NCBI GenBank assembly: GCA_026417975.1 | Contig: JAOACD010000008.1 | Location: 1 to 64,000, forward strand | Source: Melioribacter sp. | GTDB lineage: Bacteria > Bacteroidota > Ignavibacteria > Ignavibacteriales > Melioribacteraceae | Length of the DNA: 64,000 nt | Direction of reading: 5' to 3' | Part shown: positions 17,754 through 27,683 of the stretch, piece after piece | How positions within the stretch are numbered: the first letter of the stretch is position 1 | How the letters are laid out: each line of letters starts with the position of its first letter | Notes under the pieces: model-generated | Database searches by the model: none | Seen by the model: only the letters and a program-made list of their open reading frames with translations | What the model was told of the DNA's origin: nothing | Position numbers and translations under genes: made by a program

Positions 17754-18902
17754 ATGCTTAATTTCATATATCATAATCCTGTAAAAATAGTTTTTGGTAA
17801 AGGCTCTATAAGTGAGCTTACTAATCTCGTCCCCAAAAATTCAAAAATATTAATGACTTATGGAGGTGGTTCTATTAAGAAAAATGGGGTTTACGAGCAA
17901 GTCAAAAATGCACTAAAAAATTTCAATGTAATAGAATTTGGTGGAATTGAGCCAAATCCTAAATATGAAACATTAATGAAAGCTGTTGAAACATGTAAAA
18001 AAGAAAATATTGACTTTTTACTAAGCGTAGGAGGTGGTTCTGTTCTTGATGGCACGAAATTTATAGCCGTTGCTGCAAAATATGAAAATGGAGACCCTTG
18101 GGATATTCTTACTAAAGATGTAGAAATTAAAGATGCCATTCCATTAGGTGATGTTTTAACATTACCCGCAACCGGCTCAGAAATGAACATGTGGGCAGTA
18201 ATTTCAAGAGAATCAACAAAAGAAAAATTATCTTTTGGACATCCACTTGTTTACCCAAAATTTTCAATTCTTGACCCAGAAACAACATTTTCTTTATCTG
18301 AGTGGCAAACAGCAAATGGAATTGTTGATGCCTTTGTTCATATAGTCGAGCAATATATGACTTATCCAGTAAATGCTGAAGTTCAAGATAGATTTGCAGA
18401 AGCTTTGATGACAATTTTAATTCAGGAAGGACCCAAGGCATTAAAAAATCCAAACGATTATGATATTCGTGCTAACATTATGTGGACTGCTACTCAAGCA
18501 TTGAATGGAAACATAGGATGCGGTGTACCACAAGACTGGGCAACCCATTCAATTGGTCATGAACTTACAGCATTTTATGGCTTAGACCATGCAAGAACTT
18601 TAGCAATTGTTTTACCCGGAGTTTTAAAACATCAAAAATCTAATAAAGAAGCTAAATTAAAACAGTATGCAAAAAGAATTTGGAACTATGAAGGTAAAGA
18701 TGCTGCTGATAAAGCTATAGAATTTACAGAGCAATTTTTCCGTTCTCTTGGAATGAAGACCAAATTAAAAGAAAATGGAATCGGAACAGAAAAATTTGAT
18801 GAAATAGCAGAAAGATTTGAGAAAAGGGGTCAAATGCTTGGAGAGCATCAAAATATTGGAAAGAAAGAAGTAAAAGAAATCTTACATTTATGTCTTGAGT
18901 AA
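17754..18902 (+). CDS. Iron-containing alcohol dehydrogenase (YqhD/BdhA-like)
   Basis: The 382-residue protein has the dehydroquinate-synthase-like fold: LMTYGGGSIKKNGVYEQV, LLSVGGGSVLDGTKFIA and LPATGSEMN for NAD(P) binding. The metal ligands are in DAFVHIVEQY and GHELTAFYGLDHARTLAI. The Asn-Tyr-like opening (NFIYHNPVKIVFGKGSI) is characteristic of the YqhD/butanol dehydrogenase branch, which reduces short-chain aldehydes with NADPH or NADH. It may serve aldehyde detoxification or fermentation. A GGGAG ribosome site precedes the ATG. The gene is followed by a perfect terminator hairpin, so it is probably a single transcript or the last gene after the polyferredoxin pair. Confidence 0.92.
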   Translation: MLNFIYHNPVKIVFGKGSISELTNLVPKNSKILMTYGGGSIKKNGVYEQVKNALKNFNVIEFGGIEPNPKYETLMKAVETCKKENIDFLLSVGGGSVLDGTKFIAVAAKYENGDPWDILTKDVEIKDAIPLGDVLTLPATGSEMNMWAVISRESTKEKLSFGHPLVYPKFSILDPETTFSLSEWQTANGIVDAFVHIVEQYMTYPVNAEVQDRFAEALMTILIQEGPKALKNPNDYDIRANIMWTATQALNGNIGCGVPQDWATHSIGHELTAFYGLDHARTLAIVLPGVLKHQKSNKEAKLKQYAKRIWNYEGKDAADKAIEFTEQFFRSLGMKTKLKENGIGTEKFDEIAERFEKRGQMLGEHQNIGKKEVKEILHLCLE

Positions 18903-19111
18903 TTTATTATAACAAATCGAGCAGATTTACATGGAGTATACTCCATGTAAATCTGCACCTTTTAATTACTAATACAGAATAGACTACTTTATTCCTTAAC
19001 TTTTTCTCTCTTAAATTCAATACAAGATAAAAAATAAAAATCCATTCCAGATTAAGTTTCATATAATCACAAACATAAACCAGGATTATACATTTATAAT
19101 TACAGTATAGT
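18903..19111. other. Intergenic region with terminator
   Basis: About 210 bases between convergent genes. Apart from the terminator at 18921-18963, I see no support for a gene. A minus-strand frame of about 70 codons here runs through the hairpin and has no family signal, so I leave it out. Confidence 0.6.
18921..18963 (+). terminator. Rho-independent terminator after the alcohol dehydrogenase
   Basis: GCAGATTTACATGGAG (18921-18936) and CTCCATGTAAATCTGC (18941-18956) form a perfect 16-bp stem with a TATA loop. ACCTTTT follows on the plus strand, so the orientation fits the upstream alcohol dehydrogenase gene. The T-run is short. Confidence 0.85.
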
Positions 19112-20098
19112 TTAATCATACTTCATAATCTCGTCGAATTCCTCTTTTTTAACTTTGAGCAATCCACTAGGAATTAATCTAGGTGTTAAAATCTTCCAAT
19201 TTTTTTCCTTTGAAAAAACTTCTTTAAACATTGGCAAAGCTTCTTTAAGTCTTCCATTGTTTGCTAAAGTTACTGCAGTCCAGAATTTCATTTCAAGGTT
19301 ATCTGGAAACATTTCCATTGCAGCAGAATATTCTTTCATAGCAGTTTCCATATCATTTTTTTCAACTGCTAAATCGCCTTTATTCATGTGTTCGTATGCA
19401 CGATGAACTCTTAACAATCTTCTTAATTCTTTTAATGGCTCTGGGTTATCATCAACTCTCAAATCAACTAATTTATCTTCCCAAATTTTTCCAGTAGGTT
19501 TTCCTGAAAAAACCAATAATGCCGCAGATTGTTTGCCACGAATATCTCCTCCAGCATTTTCAGCAGCTTCAAGTGCCTCAAGCATTCTTTCAGCCAATGG
19601 ACCCTTTGAGTTTTTAAATGCTTCGGCCATCGCAGGCCAAACCTTATCATTAGACATTAAATTTGCTTGCACAGAGAATCCTCTTTCAGTTATATGACCT
19701 GCCGGTTGAATACAATTTTTTCCAGTAAATGCAAAAGCATTTCCTTTAGCATCAAGAACTGCAAGTTGACGATAATCTCTACCTTCATCCGATGCTAGCA
19801 ATTCCTCAACAACCTGTTGCGGGGTTAAGCCCTTCTTTAGCAGTTCTAGACCTCTTGGTCCAAAAGAAACATTAACAAAGGATTGTGTAGCAATAACACC
19901 TACTCCTGCCTCACCCCAACATACAACTGTACCCACAGAAAACCAGTGTGATTGAACAGCCACTCCTATTTCTCCAGTTGTTGAATCATAAGCAACTATA
20001 GAATAAGTGTGTGTTAAAGGATTATTTGAATAAAACCCTTGTGAATAATTGTTAGAGAAAAAAAATATGATGATTAAAATTGTTATTGTTATTCTCAT
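19112..20098 (-). CDS. Secreted DUF1028 (Ntn-hydrolase-like) protein with TPR-like tail
   Basis: After the signal peptide MRITITILIIIFFFSNNYSQG, the N-terminal 200 residues match DUF1028: HTYSIVAYDSTTGEIGVAVQ, GEAGVGVIATQS, GLTPQQVVEELLASD and LAVLDAKGNAFAFTG with ERGFSVQANLM. The family has an Ntn-hydrolase-like fold, but its substrate is unknown. Residues 225-328 hold two TPR-like helix pairs (GDLAVEKNDMETAMKEYSAA; LANNGRLKEALPMFKEV). The protein should be periplasmic or outer-membrane facing. An AGAGGAG ribosome site precedes the ATG. It is transcribed alone and divergent from the FKBP gene. Confidence 0.85.
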   Translation of the reverse strand: MRITITILIIIFFFSNNYSQGFYSNNPLTHTYSIVAYDSTTGEIGVAVQSHWFSVGTVVCWGEAGVGVIATQSFVNVSFGPRGLELLKKGLTPQQVVEELLASDEGRDYRQLAVLDAKGNAFAFTGKNCIQPAGHITERGFSVQANLMSNDKVWPAMAEAFKNSKGPLAERMLEALEAAENAGGDIRGKQSAALLVFSGKPTGKIWEDKLVDLRVDDNPEPLKELRRLLRVHRAYEHMNKGDLAVEKNDMETAMKEYSAAMEMFPDNLEMKFWTAVTLANNGRLKEALPMFKEVFSKEKNWKILTPRLIPSGLLKVKKEEFDEIMKYD

Positions 20099-20233
20099 AT
20101 TTCTCCTCTTAATTTAATTCAAAAGCAAAATAAAATTTTTGCACTAATATTAAAACAATAAATTTGCAATTGATTTACATTTACATTTATTTTCGATGTT
20201 ATAATTAGAAAACAAAATTGATTTGGAGTTACA

Positions 20234-20932
20234 ATGAAATATTTAAAATTATTTTTCATAGTTATAATATTCTTTTCTGCTATTCATGCTCAAAATAAAA
20301 AAGAACAAAAGTTAGAACTAAAAACTCAAGACGATTCAATAAGTTATAGTATTGGTCAAAATATAGGAAGAAACTTGAAAGATGCAGATTTACATATCAA
20401 CTTTGATATTCTTTATCGTGGAATGAAAGATCAGGTAAAAGGAATATCATTACTGACTGACGATGATATTCAAAGAGTAATGATTGCTTTCAATCAAAAA
20501 TTGATTGCTAAAAGAAACGCTCAAATGAATGCTCTTAAAGAAAAAAATAAAAAAGCTGCCGAAGCTTTTTTAGAAGAAAATAAAAAGAAAGAAGGTGTTG
20601 TTACTTTACCAAGTGGGCTTCAATATAAAGTATTAAAATCAGGAAATGGACCCTCACCCAAGGACACTAGTATTGTAAAAGTCCATTATATAGGAACTTT
20701 GTTAGATGGTAGAGAATTTGATAATTCTTACAAAAGAGGTGAACCTGCAGAATTTCCTCTTAATCAAGTAATAAAAGGTTGGACAGAGGCTCTTCAACTT
20801 ATGCATGTTGGTGATAAATGGATGCTCTATATTCCCCCTGAGTTAGGTTACGGAGAAAATGGCGCTGGGAATGCTATAGAACCAAATTCTCTTTTAATTT
20901 TTGAAGTTGAATTACTAGACATAATAAAATAA
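20234..20932 (+). CDS. Exported FKBP-type peptidyl-prolyl isomerase (FkpA/Mip-like)
   Basis: The 232-residue protein has a signal peptide (MKYLKLFFIVIIFFSAIHAQ). A helical dimerisation domain follows (SYSIGQNIGRNLKDADLHIN; FNQKLIAKRNAQMNALKEK), then the catalytic FKBP domain from about residue 120 (LPSGLQYKVLKSGNGPSPKD, VKVHYIGTLLDGREFDNS, VIKGWTEALQLMHVGDKW, YIPPELGYGE, IEPNSLLIFEVELL). It should help fold periplasmic proteins. It may well have a special load here given the many exported cytochromes, but nothing links them directly. A GGAG ribosome site precedes the ATG. Confidence 0.94.
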   Translation: MKYLKLFFIVIIFFSAIHAQNKKEQKLELKTQDDSISYSIGQNIGRNLKDADLHINFDILYRGMKDQVKGISLLTDDDIQRVMIAFNQKLIAKRNAQMNALKEKNKKAAEAFLEENKKKEGVVTLPSGLQYKVLKSGNGPSPKDTSIVKVHYIGTLLDGREFDNSYKRGEPAEFPLNQVIKGWTEALQLMHVGDKWMLYIPPELGYGENGAGNAIEPNSLLIFEVELLDIIK

Positions 20933-20943
20933 ATTCTATCTAA

Positions 20944-21004
20944 AGAACACGGATAACACTAATCTGATCAGACTATGGCAGGAAAAAGTTGTTATCCGTG
21001 TTCT
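20944..21004. terminator. Inverted repeat between convergent FKBP and hemL genes
   Basis: GAACACGGATAACA (20945-20958) and TGTTATCCGTGTTC (20990-21003) form a perfect 14-bp stem around a 31-base loop that contains its own small palindrome (TCTGATCAGA). It fills the 78-base gap between convergent genes and may end transcription from both sides. The long loop, and the resemblance of ACACGGATAACAC to repeats seen between genes in related genomes, suggest it could be a dispersed repeat rather than a simple terminator. Confidence 0.55.
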
Positions 21005-21010
21005 ATTTTA

Positions 21011-22315
21011 TTAATAATTCAAAGATTTTAACGATTCATAACTTGCTTTGATTGTTTTATCTAAATCTTCTTTTGTGTGAGCTATTGAAACAAACATTGC
21101 TTCAAATTGAGCGGGTGGTAAATAAATTCCTCTTTTTAACATTTCGTGAAAATATTTTCCAAAAAGCTGTGTATCTGATTTTATTGCAGTATTATAATCA
21201 ACAACAGGCTTTTCTGTAAAAAATAAAGTCATCATAGAACCTATTCTGTTTATTTGAAAATTTTTGCCAATGTTTTTCAATCCATCTTTTAAGCCCTCTT
21301 CTAAGTATGCAGAATTTTTATCTAAAGTGTCGTATATCTCAGGATGGTCTTTTATATAAGAAAGAGCTGCATACCCCGCGCTCATTGCTATTGGATTACC
21401 ACTCAAAGTTCCAGCTTGGTAAACTGGTCCACTTGGAGAAACCATTTCCATAATTTCACGCTTTCCACCATAAGCCCCAACAGGTAAACCACCACCTATT
21501 ATTTTTCCAAATGTAGTTAAATCTGGTTTTACATTATATAATTCTTGAGCACCTCCTTTTGATAATCTAAAACCAGTCATAACCTCATCAAATATCAATA
21601 CAATTTTTTCTTCGTTACAAAGCTCTCTTAACTCTTTAAGAAAATTTTCTACTGGTAGAATTGTTCCCATGTTTCCTGCAACAGGTTCAACTATTATAGC
21701 AGCTATTTGGTTGCCATTTGTGGTTTTATTCTCATGAATTATTTTTTTTACTGATTCTATATTGTTATATTCTGCAATCAAAGTATCAGCAGCATTTCCT
21801 TTAGTAACCCCTGGAGAAGTAGGAACACCAAAAGTTAAAGCTCCGCTTCCAGCCTTAATTAAGAAAAAATCAGCATGTCCATGATAACATCCCTCAAATT
21901 TTACTATCTTATCTTTTCCTGTGTAGCCACGAGCAACACGAATTGCACTCATTGTAGCTTCTGTTCCACTATTAACCATTCTAACCATTTCCACAGAAGG
22001 CACCAGTTCACAAATTAATTTTGCAATTTTAACTTCAAGCTCGGTTGGTGCACCAAAGCTTGTTCCATTTTCAAGGGCACTTAGAATTGCTTCTCTTATA
22101 AATGGAGGATTATGACCAAAAAGATGTGGCCCCCAGCTACCTATATAATCAATAAATTCATTCCCATCAACGTCAATCATTTTTGAACCATTACCCCTTG
22201 ATATAAAAAGCGGTGTTCCGCCGACAGACTTAAAAGCTCTTACAGGAGAATTTACACCCCCGGGTATGTATTTTTTTGCCTCGTTGAATAAATTTTCACT
22301 TTTAAGTGTAACCAT
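21011..22315 (-). CDS. hemL: Glutamate-1-semialdehyde 2,1-aminomutase
   Basis: HemL converts glutamate-1-semialdehyde to 5-aminolevulinate, the second step of the C5 heme route. The 434-residue class III aminotransferase has [39 protein letters not shown] and [11 protein letters not shown]. The PLP lysine is in [17 protein letters not shown] near residue 269. [17 protein letters not shown] is the gating-loop region. It pairs with HemA encoded at 38.3 kb, so the organism makes ALA from glutamyl-tRNA rather than from glycine. AGAGGA precedes the ATG. Confidence 0.96.
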   Translation of the reverse strand: MVTLKSENLFNEAKKYIPGGVNSPVRAFKSVGGTPLFISRGNGSKMIDVDGNEFIDYIGSWGPHLFGHNPPFIREAILSALENGTSFGAPTELEVKIAKLICELVPSVEMVRMVNSGTEATMSAIRVARGYTGKDKIVKFEGCYHGHADFFLIKAGSGALTFGVPTSPGVTKGNAADTLIAEYNNIESVKKIIHENKTTNGNQIAAIIVEPVAGNMGTILPVENFLKELRELCNEEKIVLIFDEVMTGFRLSKGGAQELYNVKPDLTTFGKIIGGGLPVGAYGGKREIMEMVSPSGPVYQAGTLSGNPIAMSAGYAALSYIKDHPEIYDTLDKNSAYLEEGLKDGLKNIGKNFQINRIGSMMTLFFTEKPVVDYNTAIKSDTQLFGKYFHEMLKRGIYLPPAQFEAMFVSIAHTKEDLDKTIKASYESLKSLNY

Positions 22316-22503
22316 TTTTATCCTCTAAAAATTATTAAATCTGAACTGAAAAATAATTAATTCATTCCTAATACTTTTCAATATCACGGTAATTAATTTT
22401 AATTTTGATAAAACTAATTTCTAATAAAGGCATTTTGTCTTGTTATTCAATTCGATTATTTTTAGCTTTGTTACCCGAAATTAATAATCTTAGTAGAAAA
22501 AGT

Positions 22504-23814
22504 ATGATGAGCAAAAATCACGTGTATATTGAAACATATGGTTGCCAAATGAATTTAGCCGATTCTGAACTTGTAATGGGAATTTTAAAAAAACAAGGCT
22601 ATGAAATAACTAATGAAATAGATAAAGCTAATGTTATTCTTTTAAATACTTGCAGTGTAAGAGAACATGCAGAAGAAAAAATATTTCACCGTCTTGATCA
22701 CTTAAAAAGATTTAAAAGGAATAACCCAACTACAGTTATTGGAATTTTAGGGTGCATGGCAGAAAGACTACGAAAAAACTTAATTGAAGAGAAAAAAATT
22801 GTTGATGTTGTAGTTGGTCCTGATGAATATAGAAGATTACCAGAATATTTAGAACTTGCATTCGGAGGTGAAAAAGGAATAGGAGTTAAACTATCAAGAA
22901 CAGAAACCTATGAAGATATTGAACCATACCGTGAAGATGGCATTAGTGCGTGGATTGCTGTAATGCGCGGCTGCGATAAATTTTGTTCTTTCTGTGTTGT
23001 TCCATTTACAAGAGGCCGCGAAAGAAGTCGCTCTCTTTTATCTGTGGTTAAAGAAGTAGAGAAACTTTCTGAACGAGGATTTAAAGAAGTTACATTACTT
23101 GGTCAAAACGTAAATTCCTATAACGATAATGGTAAAGACTTTGCAGATTTACTTGCAGCCGTTGCATCTGTAGATAGAAATATAAGAGTAAGATTTACAA
23201 CTTCACATCCACAAGATATGTCAGATAAATTATTACACACTATTGCAGAGCACAATAACATATGTAACTATATCCACTTACCTGTTCAATCAGGTTCGAA
23301 TAGAATACTTGAATTAATGAATCGTTCTTATACAATAGAACATTATCTTAATTTAATTGAAAAAGCAAGAAAGATTATTCCCGGCGTTAGTTTTTCTACT
23401 GATATTATAGCAGGCTTTCCAACTGAAACAGAAGAAGATCATCAAATGACTTTAGATGTAATGAAAGAAATTCGCTACGATGGAGCTTACATGTTTAAGT
23501 ATTCCCCAAGAGAAGGAACAAAAGCTTACAACATGAAAGATGATGTTCCCGAAGAAATTAAAATAAGAAGATTAAATGAAATTATTGAGCTACAACAAAA
23601 AATTTCTTTTGAAATAAATCAACAGTTAATTGGTTCAGAAGAAGTAATTCTGGTTGAAGGAACTAGTAAAAAATCTGATCAATTTTTATCGGGAAGAACC
23701 GATACTAACAAAGTTGTTATAATTCCTAAAAAAGATAACATAAATATTGGTGATTACGTTAAAGTAAGAATTATTCGTGCTACTTCTGCAACACTTTTTG
23801 GAGAAGTTAATTAA
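22504..23814 (+). CDS. miaB: tRNA-2-methylthio-N6-dimethylallyladenosine synthase
   Basis: MiaB methylthiolates the isopentenyl-adenosine at tRNA position 37. The N-terminal UPF0004 domain has ETYGCQMNLADSE, LNTCSVREHAEEK and LGCMAER, whose three Cys hold the auxiliary cluster. The radical SAM site is RGCDKFCSFCVVPFTRGRER. The C-terminal TRAM domain starts near residue 375. A TTG 33 codons upstream (22405) would add an unrelated leader, so I take the ATG at 22504, with another ATG one codon on. Both are plausible; family proteins begin close to here. No clear Shine-Dalgarno is visible. Confidence 0.94.
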   Translation: MMSKNHVYIETYGCQMNLADSELVMGILKKQGYEITNEIDKANVILLNTCSVREHAEEKIFHRLDHLKRFKRNNPTTVIGILGCMAERLRKNLIEEKKIVDVVVGPDEYRRLPEYLELAFGGEKGIGVKLSRTETYEDIEPYREDGISAWIAVMRGCDKFCSFCVVPFTRGRERSRSLLSVVKEVEKLSERGFKEVTLLGQNVNSYNDNGKDFADLLAAVASVDRNIRVRFTTSHPQDMSDKLLHTIAEHNNICNYIHLPVQSGSNRILELMNRSYTIEHYLNLIEKARKIIPGVSFSTDIIAGFPTETEEDHQMTLDVMKEIRYDGAYMFKYSPREGTKAYNMKDDVPEEIKIRRLNEIIELQQKISFEINQQLIGSEEVILVEGTSKKSDQFLSGRTDTNKVVIIPKKDNINIGDYVKVRIIRATSATLFGEVN

Positions 23815-23987
23815 AAACATACCATACCAAATCAAACTTTTACAATTAACAGCATTAAAATATCTATAAAACTTTCCTGATAGAGTAGACAACTTTTCGA
23901 ATTAGAACTCCTATTATATTAAAAATATCCTCAGTTTTATAACTTTTTATTAATTAATTTTGTAAATAAAAAAAACTAAAGTAAAAA

Positions 23988-24494
23988 ATGATTTACAAAA
24001 TTGTTGGTAAACAACATAATTCAAAGCTTTGTTTTGTATGTGGATTAAAAAATAATTTTGGTATTAAAGCTCATTTCTATATTACAGAAACCAAAGAATT
24101 AATAGCAATTTTTAAACCTACGGAAGAACATCAAAGTTATCCTGGGAGAATGCACGGTGGCATAGCATCTGCAATTTTAGATGAAACAATAGGTAGAGCA
24201 ATCCTCAACCATCACAAAGAAGAAGTATGGGGAGTAACAATTGAATTAAATGTTAAATTTAAGAAACCTATTCCTTTAAACGAAAAACTAATAGTAATAG
24301 GAAGAATTACATCTGAAAATAACAGAATGTTTGAGGGAAGTGGGGAATTAATATTAGAAAATGGACAAATTGCTGCTACTGCTATAGGAAAATACTTAAA
24401 AGTGCCATTACAAAAAATTACAGAGTTTAATAAAGAAGAAAATGAATGGAAAATAATAGAACTAGAGAGCGATCCAAAAGAAATCGAAATTTAG
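23988..24494 (+). CDS. PaaI-type hotdog thioesterase
   Basis: The 168-residue protein has the 4HBT/PaaI signature HQSYPGRMHGGIASAILDET, where His-Gly-Gly and the following Asp/Glu lie at the active site of this fold. VTIELNVKFKKPIPLNEKLI forms the next hotdog strands. Its N-terminus (KLCFVCGLKNNFGIK) has a CxxC-type pair found in a subset of these proteins, possibly metal-bound. It probably hydrolyses an acyl-CoA, but the substrate is unknown. It converges with the MFS gene with only 4 bases between the stop codons. Confidence 0.8.
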   Translation: MIYKIVGKQHNSKLCFVCGLKNNFGIKAHFYITETKELIAIFKPTEEHQSYPGRMHGGIASAILDETIGRAILNHHKEEVWGVTIELNVKFKKPIPLNEKLIVIGRITSENNRMFEGSGELILENGQIAATAIGKYLKVPLQKITEFNKEENEWKIIELESDPKEIEI

Positions 24495-24498
24495 ATAT

Positions 24499-25752
24499 TT
24501 ACTCAACTTCTATAATCTTGGGATAATTAAGTAAAATTAATACAAATAAGATTAATAAAAGAATACCATTAATTAAAATTGCAGTAGGAGAACCAAAATG
24601 TTCAGCAAGTGTCCCAATAAAAAGAGCACCTACTGGCATTAAAGCAAAAAAACTAAAACTATAAACTCCCATAACTCTTCCACGGAATTCCTCAGTAACA
24701 AAAGTTTGTATTAATCCATTCGAAAGGTTATTAATTGCAAGAATCGAAGCTCCTATAAAAACAAGTAATGTTAATGATTCTACAAGGGTTCTATTAAAAG
24801 AAAACAATATCATCAATATAGGAAGAGAGATCATTCCGAGGGTTAAAACTTTTCCTCTGACTATATATTTGTTAGCAGAAGCAATCATTAAAGCGCAAAG
24901 CACAGCTCCAACCCCTCTTGCAGCTTGAAGTACTCCATTCGTTGTAGCATTTCCATTAAGAATTTTGACAGTCCAAGCAGGAAACAATGTAATCAAACTT
25001 AAACCAAACATACTTGTAAAAGCAACAATTAACATTATTAATAACAAAAATCTTTGATTTTTCAAATATTTTAGTCCATCAGAAAACTCTTTTAATGTCG
25101 ACTTATTTGGTTCTCTATTATTCTGAGAAATTAATTTCATTCTAAATAAATTATAAATTACTGCCAAAAATGAAATCCCGTTAATTGTAAAACACCAAGC
25201 AGGACCAAACACTGCATACGCAACTCCCGCTATAGCTGGTCCAATAGCAGCAGCAGTATGAAACATTGTAGAATTTAATGCGATAGCATTTATTAAATCT
25301 TCTCTTTCTACAAGTTCATTAACAAATGCCTGTCTTGCTGGTGCATCAAAAGCATTTGCTACGCCAAGCAAAAAAGTAAGTAAAATAATATGCCATGGTT
25401 GGATAAGACGAGTAAAAGTCAAAAATGCAAGGACAAATGCGAAAATCATCATAGTAATCTGAGTTACAATAATAATATTCTTTCTTGGAAATCTATCTGC
25501 TATTACTCCACCATATAACATAAATAACCAAGTAGGTATTCCATTAGCAAATCCAACATAACCAAGAAATGCAGGTGAATGTGTTAATTCAAAAATGAAA
25601 AAGGACTGAGCAGTAGTTTGCATCCATGAACCGAAGAGTGAAATTATCTGTCCCTGAAACCACAATTTATAATTTGGATATTTCAGAGCAGCAAATGTAT
25701 TCTTAAAAGTAAAAATTCTTCTAACTTCAGAAAATCTCTTTTTACTATTCAA
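24499..25752 (-). CDS. MFS transporter (enterobactin exporter EntS/MFS_3-like)
   Basis: The 417-residue protein has about 12 helices. Family features are the opening FAALKYPNYKLWFQGQIISL with GSWMQTTAQSFFIFELT, the loop GGVIADRFPRKN between helices 2 and 3, and VANAFDAPARQAFVNELVE after helix 4, all typical of the MFS_3 group. That group includes siderophore and drug exporters, so an exporter role is likely, substrate unknown. The start is TTG (25750-25752). An in-frame stop lies two codons upstream of it, so no longer form is possible, and the next Met is far inside. It may be the last gene of the hemB transcript. Confidence 0.8.
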   Translation of the reverse strand: MNSKKRFSEVRRIFTFKNTFAALKYPNYKLWFQGQIISLFGSWMQTTAQSFFIFELTHSPAFLGYVGFANGIPTWLFMLYGGVIADRFPRKNIIIVTQITMMIFAFVLAFLTFTRLIQPWHIILLTFLLGVANAFDAPARQAFVNELVEREDLINAIALNSTMFHTAAAIGPAIAGVAYAVFGPAWCFTINGISFLAVIYNLFRMKLISQNNREPNKSTLKEFSDGLKYLKNQRFLLLIMLIVAFTSMFGLSLITLFPAWTVKILNGNATTNGVLQAARGVGAVLCALMIASANKYIVRGKVLTLGMISLPILMILFSFNRTLVESLTLLVFIGASILAINNLSNGLIQTFVTEEFRGRVMGVYSFSFFALMPVGALFIGTLAEHFGSPTAILINGILLLILFVLILLNYPKIIEVE

Positions 25753-25834
25753 CTGAATTATTAAACAAAATTATTTATACTGTAAAAATATTCTTTACAT
25801 GAATTTTGGTCTAACAAGAAAAAATTAATTTTTA

Positions 25835-26818
25835 TTAATGATTTCTGTCTAAAAATCTTGCAACATCTTTAGCAAAGTATGTTAAAATCATATCTGCTCC
25901 TGCGCGTTTAATTGCAATAAGTGATTCTAGCATAATCCTTTCTTCGTCAATCCATCCTAATCTTGCTGCTGCTTTAATCATTGCATATTCTCCACTCACC
26001 TGATATGCTGCTGTTGGCATCCCAAATTTTTCTTTTACACGCCAGATTATATCAAGATAAGCCCCTGCTGGTTTAACCATAATAATATCAGCTCCTTCTT
26101 CTATATCTTCCTCTGCTTCTCTTAAGGCCTCAAGTGCATTTGCAATATCCATTTGATGAGAACGTCTATCACCAAAAGCAGGTGCTGATTCTGCAGCATC
26201 TCTAAAAGGTCCATAATATCCTGATGCATACTTAACAGCATAACTTAAAATTGGAATTTCAATAAATCCATTTTCGTCGAGAATTTTTCGTATTGCTGCA
26301 ACTCTACCATCCATCATATCTGATGGAGCTACAATATCTGCACCTGCTTGAGCATGTGTCAAAGCTTCTTTAGCTAGAAGCTCAACTGTTTCATCATTCA
26401 AAATCTTTTCACCATTCAAAATTCCACAATGACCATGTGAAGTATATTCACACATACAAACATCAGTAATAACTAATAAGTTAGAAGTGTTCTTTTTTAT
26501 TTCCCTAACCGCTCTTTGAACAATTCCATTTGGATCATAAGCCTCCGAACCCATCTCATCTTTATGTTCTGGTATGCCGAATAAAATTACAGCAGGAATA
26601 CCAAGTTGTTCTACTTCTTTACATTCTTCAACAAGTACATCAATCGACATTTGGTATACATTGGGCATAGACCGAACTTCGTTTTTTACTTTTGTTCCTG
26701 GTACCACAAACAAAGGGTATATTAAATCATCTTTGCTTAATTGTGTCTCACGAACTAAATCGCGGACTAAAGGATTATATCTTAATCTTCTTAATCTTTT
26801 TGTTGGATATACTGCCAT
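25835..26818 (-). CDS. hemB: Delta-aminolevulinic acid dehydratase (porphobilinogen synthase)
   Basis: HemB condenses two 5-aminolevulinate to porphobilinogen. The 327-residue protein has the Schiff-base lysines in [15 protein letters not shown] (near residue 195) and [11 protein letters not shown] (near 247). The zinc site is [14 protein letters not shown] (near 118-131), with the three cysteines of the zinc-dependent class, as in E. coli. The N-terminus [20 protein letters not shown] is characteristic. An AGAG ribosome site precedes the ATG. It lies 109 bases downstream of pgl, and the MFS gene follows. Confidence 0.97.
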   Translation of the reverse strand: MAVYPTKRLRRLRYNPLVRDLVRETQLSKDDLIYPLFVVPGTKVKNEVRSMPNVYQMSIDVLVEECKEVEQLGIPAVILFGIPEHKDEMGSEAYDPNGIVQRAVREIKKNTSNLLVITDVCMCEYTSHGHCGILNGEKILNDETVELLAKEALTHAQAGADIVAPSDMMDGRVAAIRKILDENGFIEIPILSYAVKYASGYYGPFRDAAESAPAFGDRRSHQMDIANALEALREAEEDIEEGADIIMVKPAGAYLDIIWRVKEKFGMPTAAYQVSGEYAMIKAAARLGWIDEERIMLESLIAIKRAGADMILTYFAKDVARFLDRNH

Positions 26819-26927
26819 AACTTACTCTCTTTTTTTATAAAAAATATATTTACAATTATTTCAATACTTAACTAAATATAAAATTTATAGTTATATAAAA
26901 CTTCTTAAAATTACTTAAACTTAATAT

Positions 26928-27683
26928 TCATATTGTTAAGCTTACTTTAGATTTATCAAGTAGCGTTGCAGCTTCTCTATCTATCAACCAAATCAATTTG
27001 CCTGAATCTGGTTTTACGAAATATGCTGGATAGTCCTTAGCATTTTTGCTTTCGTTTATAATCTCATAAATCTTTTCAGACTTATTCTTACCTGTAACAA
27101 GAAAAACCACTTCTTCTGCATTATTTATAATTTTTCCAGTAATTGAAATTCTTTTTTGATTATTCTCTGGATGAAAAGAAACTACACAATAGTTGTCTGA
27201 AAAAAATAAATTTAGCTGATTAGGAAAAAGAGATGCTGTGTGTCCATCTTCGCCCAATCCAAGCATTATTAAATTAAAGGAAGGTAATCCATTTACGATA
27301 TTTAATTCTTTCTCCAAAATTTTTGAATATCTCTTTACTTCCTCCTCTGGATTTATTTCACCTCTAATTCTAAATAAATTTTCTTTTGGGATATTCAAAT
27401 GTTTTATAAGATAATTATAAGCCATAAAATAATTGCTTTGTTCATCAGTTGGATTTACACATCTTTCATCTCCCCAAAAAATTTTTATCTTAGTCCAATC
27501 TAAAGAATCTTTATAATCTTTAGAAATGACAGAAAATAAATTTTTAGGAGTTGAACCACCAGATAATGCTATTGTAAAAAAATCATTTTGCTGCATCGAA
27601 TTTATTTTTTTAGATAAATATTCAATTGCTTTCTGAGCAATAGAACTTATATCATTAAAAACCACAATCTTAATTTCTTTCAT
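26928..27683 (-). CDS. pgl: 6-phosphogluconolactonase
   Basis: The 251-residue protein has the DevB/SugarP-isomerase-like motifs: IALSGGSTPKNLFSVI near residue 40, IFWGDERCVNPTDEQSNY and IMLGLGEDGHTASLFPN. It hydrolyses the lactone made by glucose-6-phosphate dehydrogenase, whose gene overlaps it by four bases (ATGA), so the two are translationally coupled. Together they form the oxidative pentose phosphate entry and give NADPH. No 6-phosphogluconate dehydrogenase gene lies in the window. Confidence 0.95.
   Translation of the reverse strand: MKEIKIVVFNDISSIAQKAIEYLSKKINSMQQNDFFTIALSGGSTPKNLFSVISKDYKDSLDWTKIKIFWGDERCVNPTDEQSNYFMAYNYLIKHLNIPKENLFRIRGEINPEEEVKRYSKILEKELNIVNGLPSFNLIMLGLGEDGHTASLFPNQLNLFFSDNYCVVSFHPENNQKRISITGKIINNAEEVVFLVTGKNKSEKIYEIINESKNAKDYPAYFVKPDSGKLIWLIDREAATLLDKSKVSLTI

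Noticed and set aside
18907-19119. Minus-strand frame of about 70 codons after the alcohol dehydrogenase
   Set aside because: It runs through a perfect terminator hairpin and has no family or ribosome-site support.
22405-22503. Longer N-terminus for miaB starting at TTG
   Set aside because: The extra 33 residues match nothing in the family. MiaB proteins start near the ATG at 22504.
23280-23320. Possible tRNA T-loop (GGTTCGAATAGA)
   Set aside because: It lies inside miaB coding sequence (SGSNRI), with no acceptor or anticodon stems.
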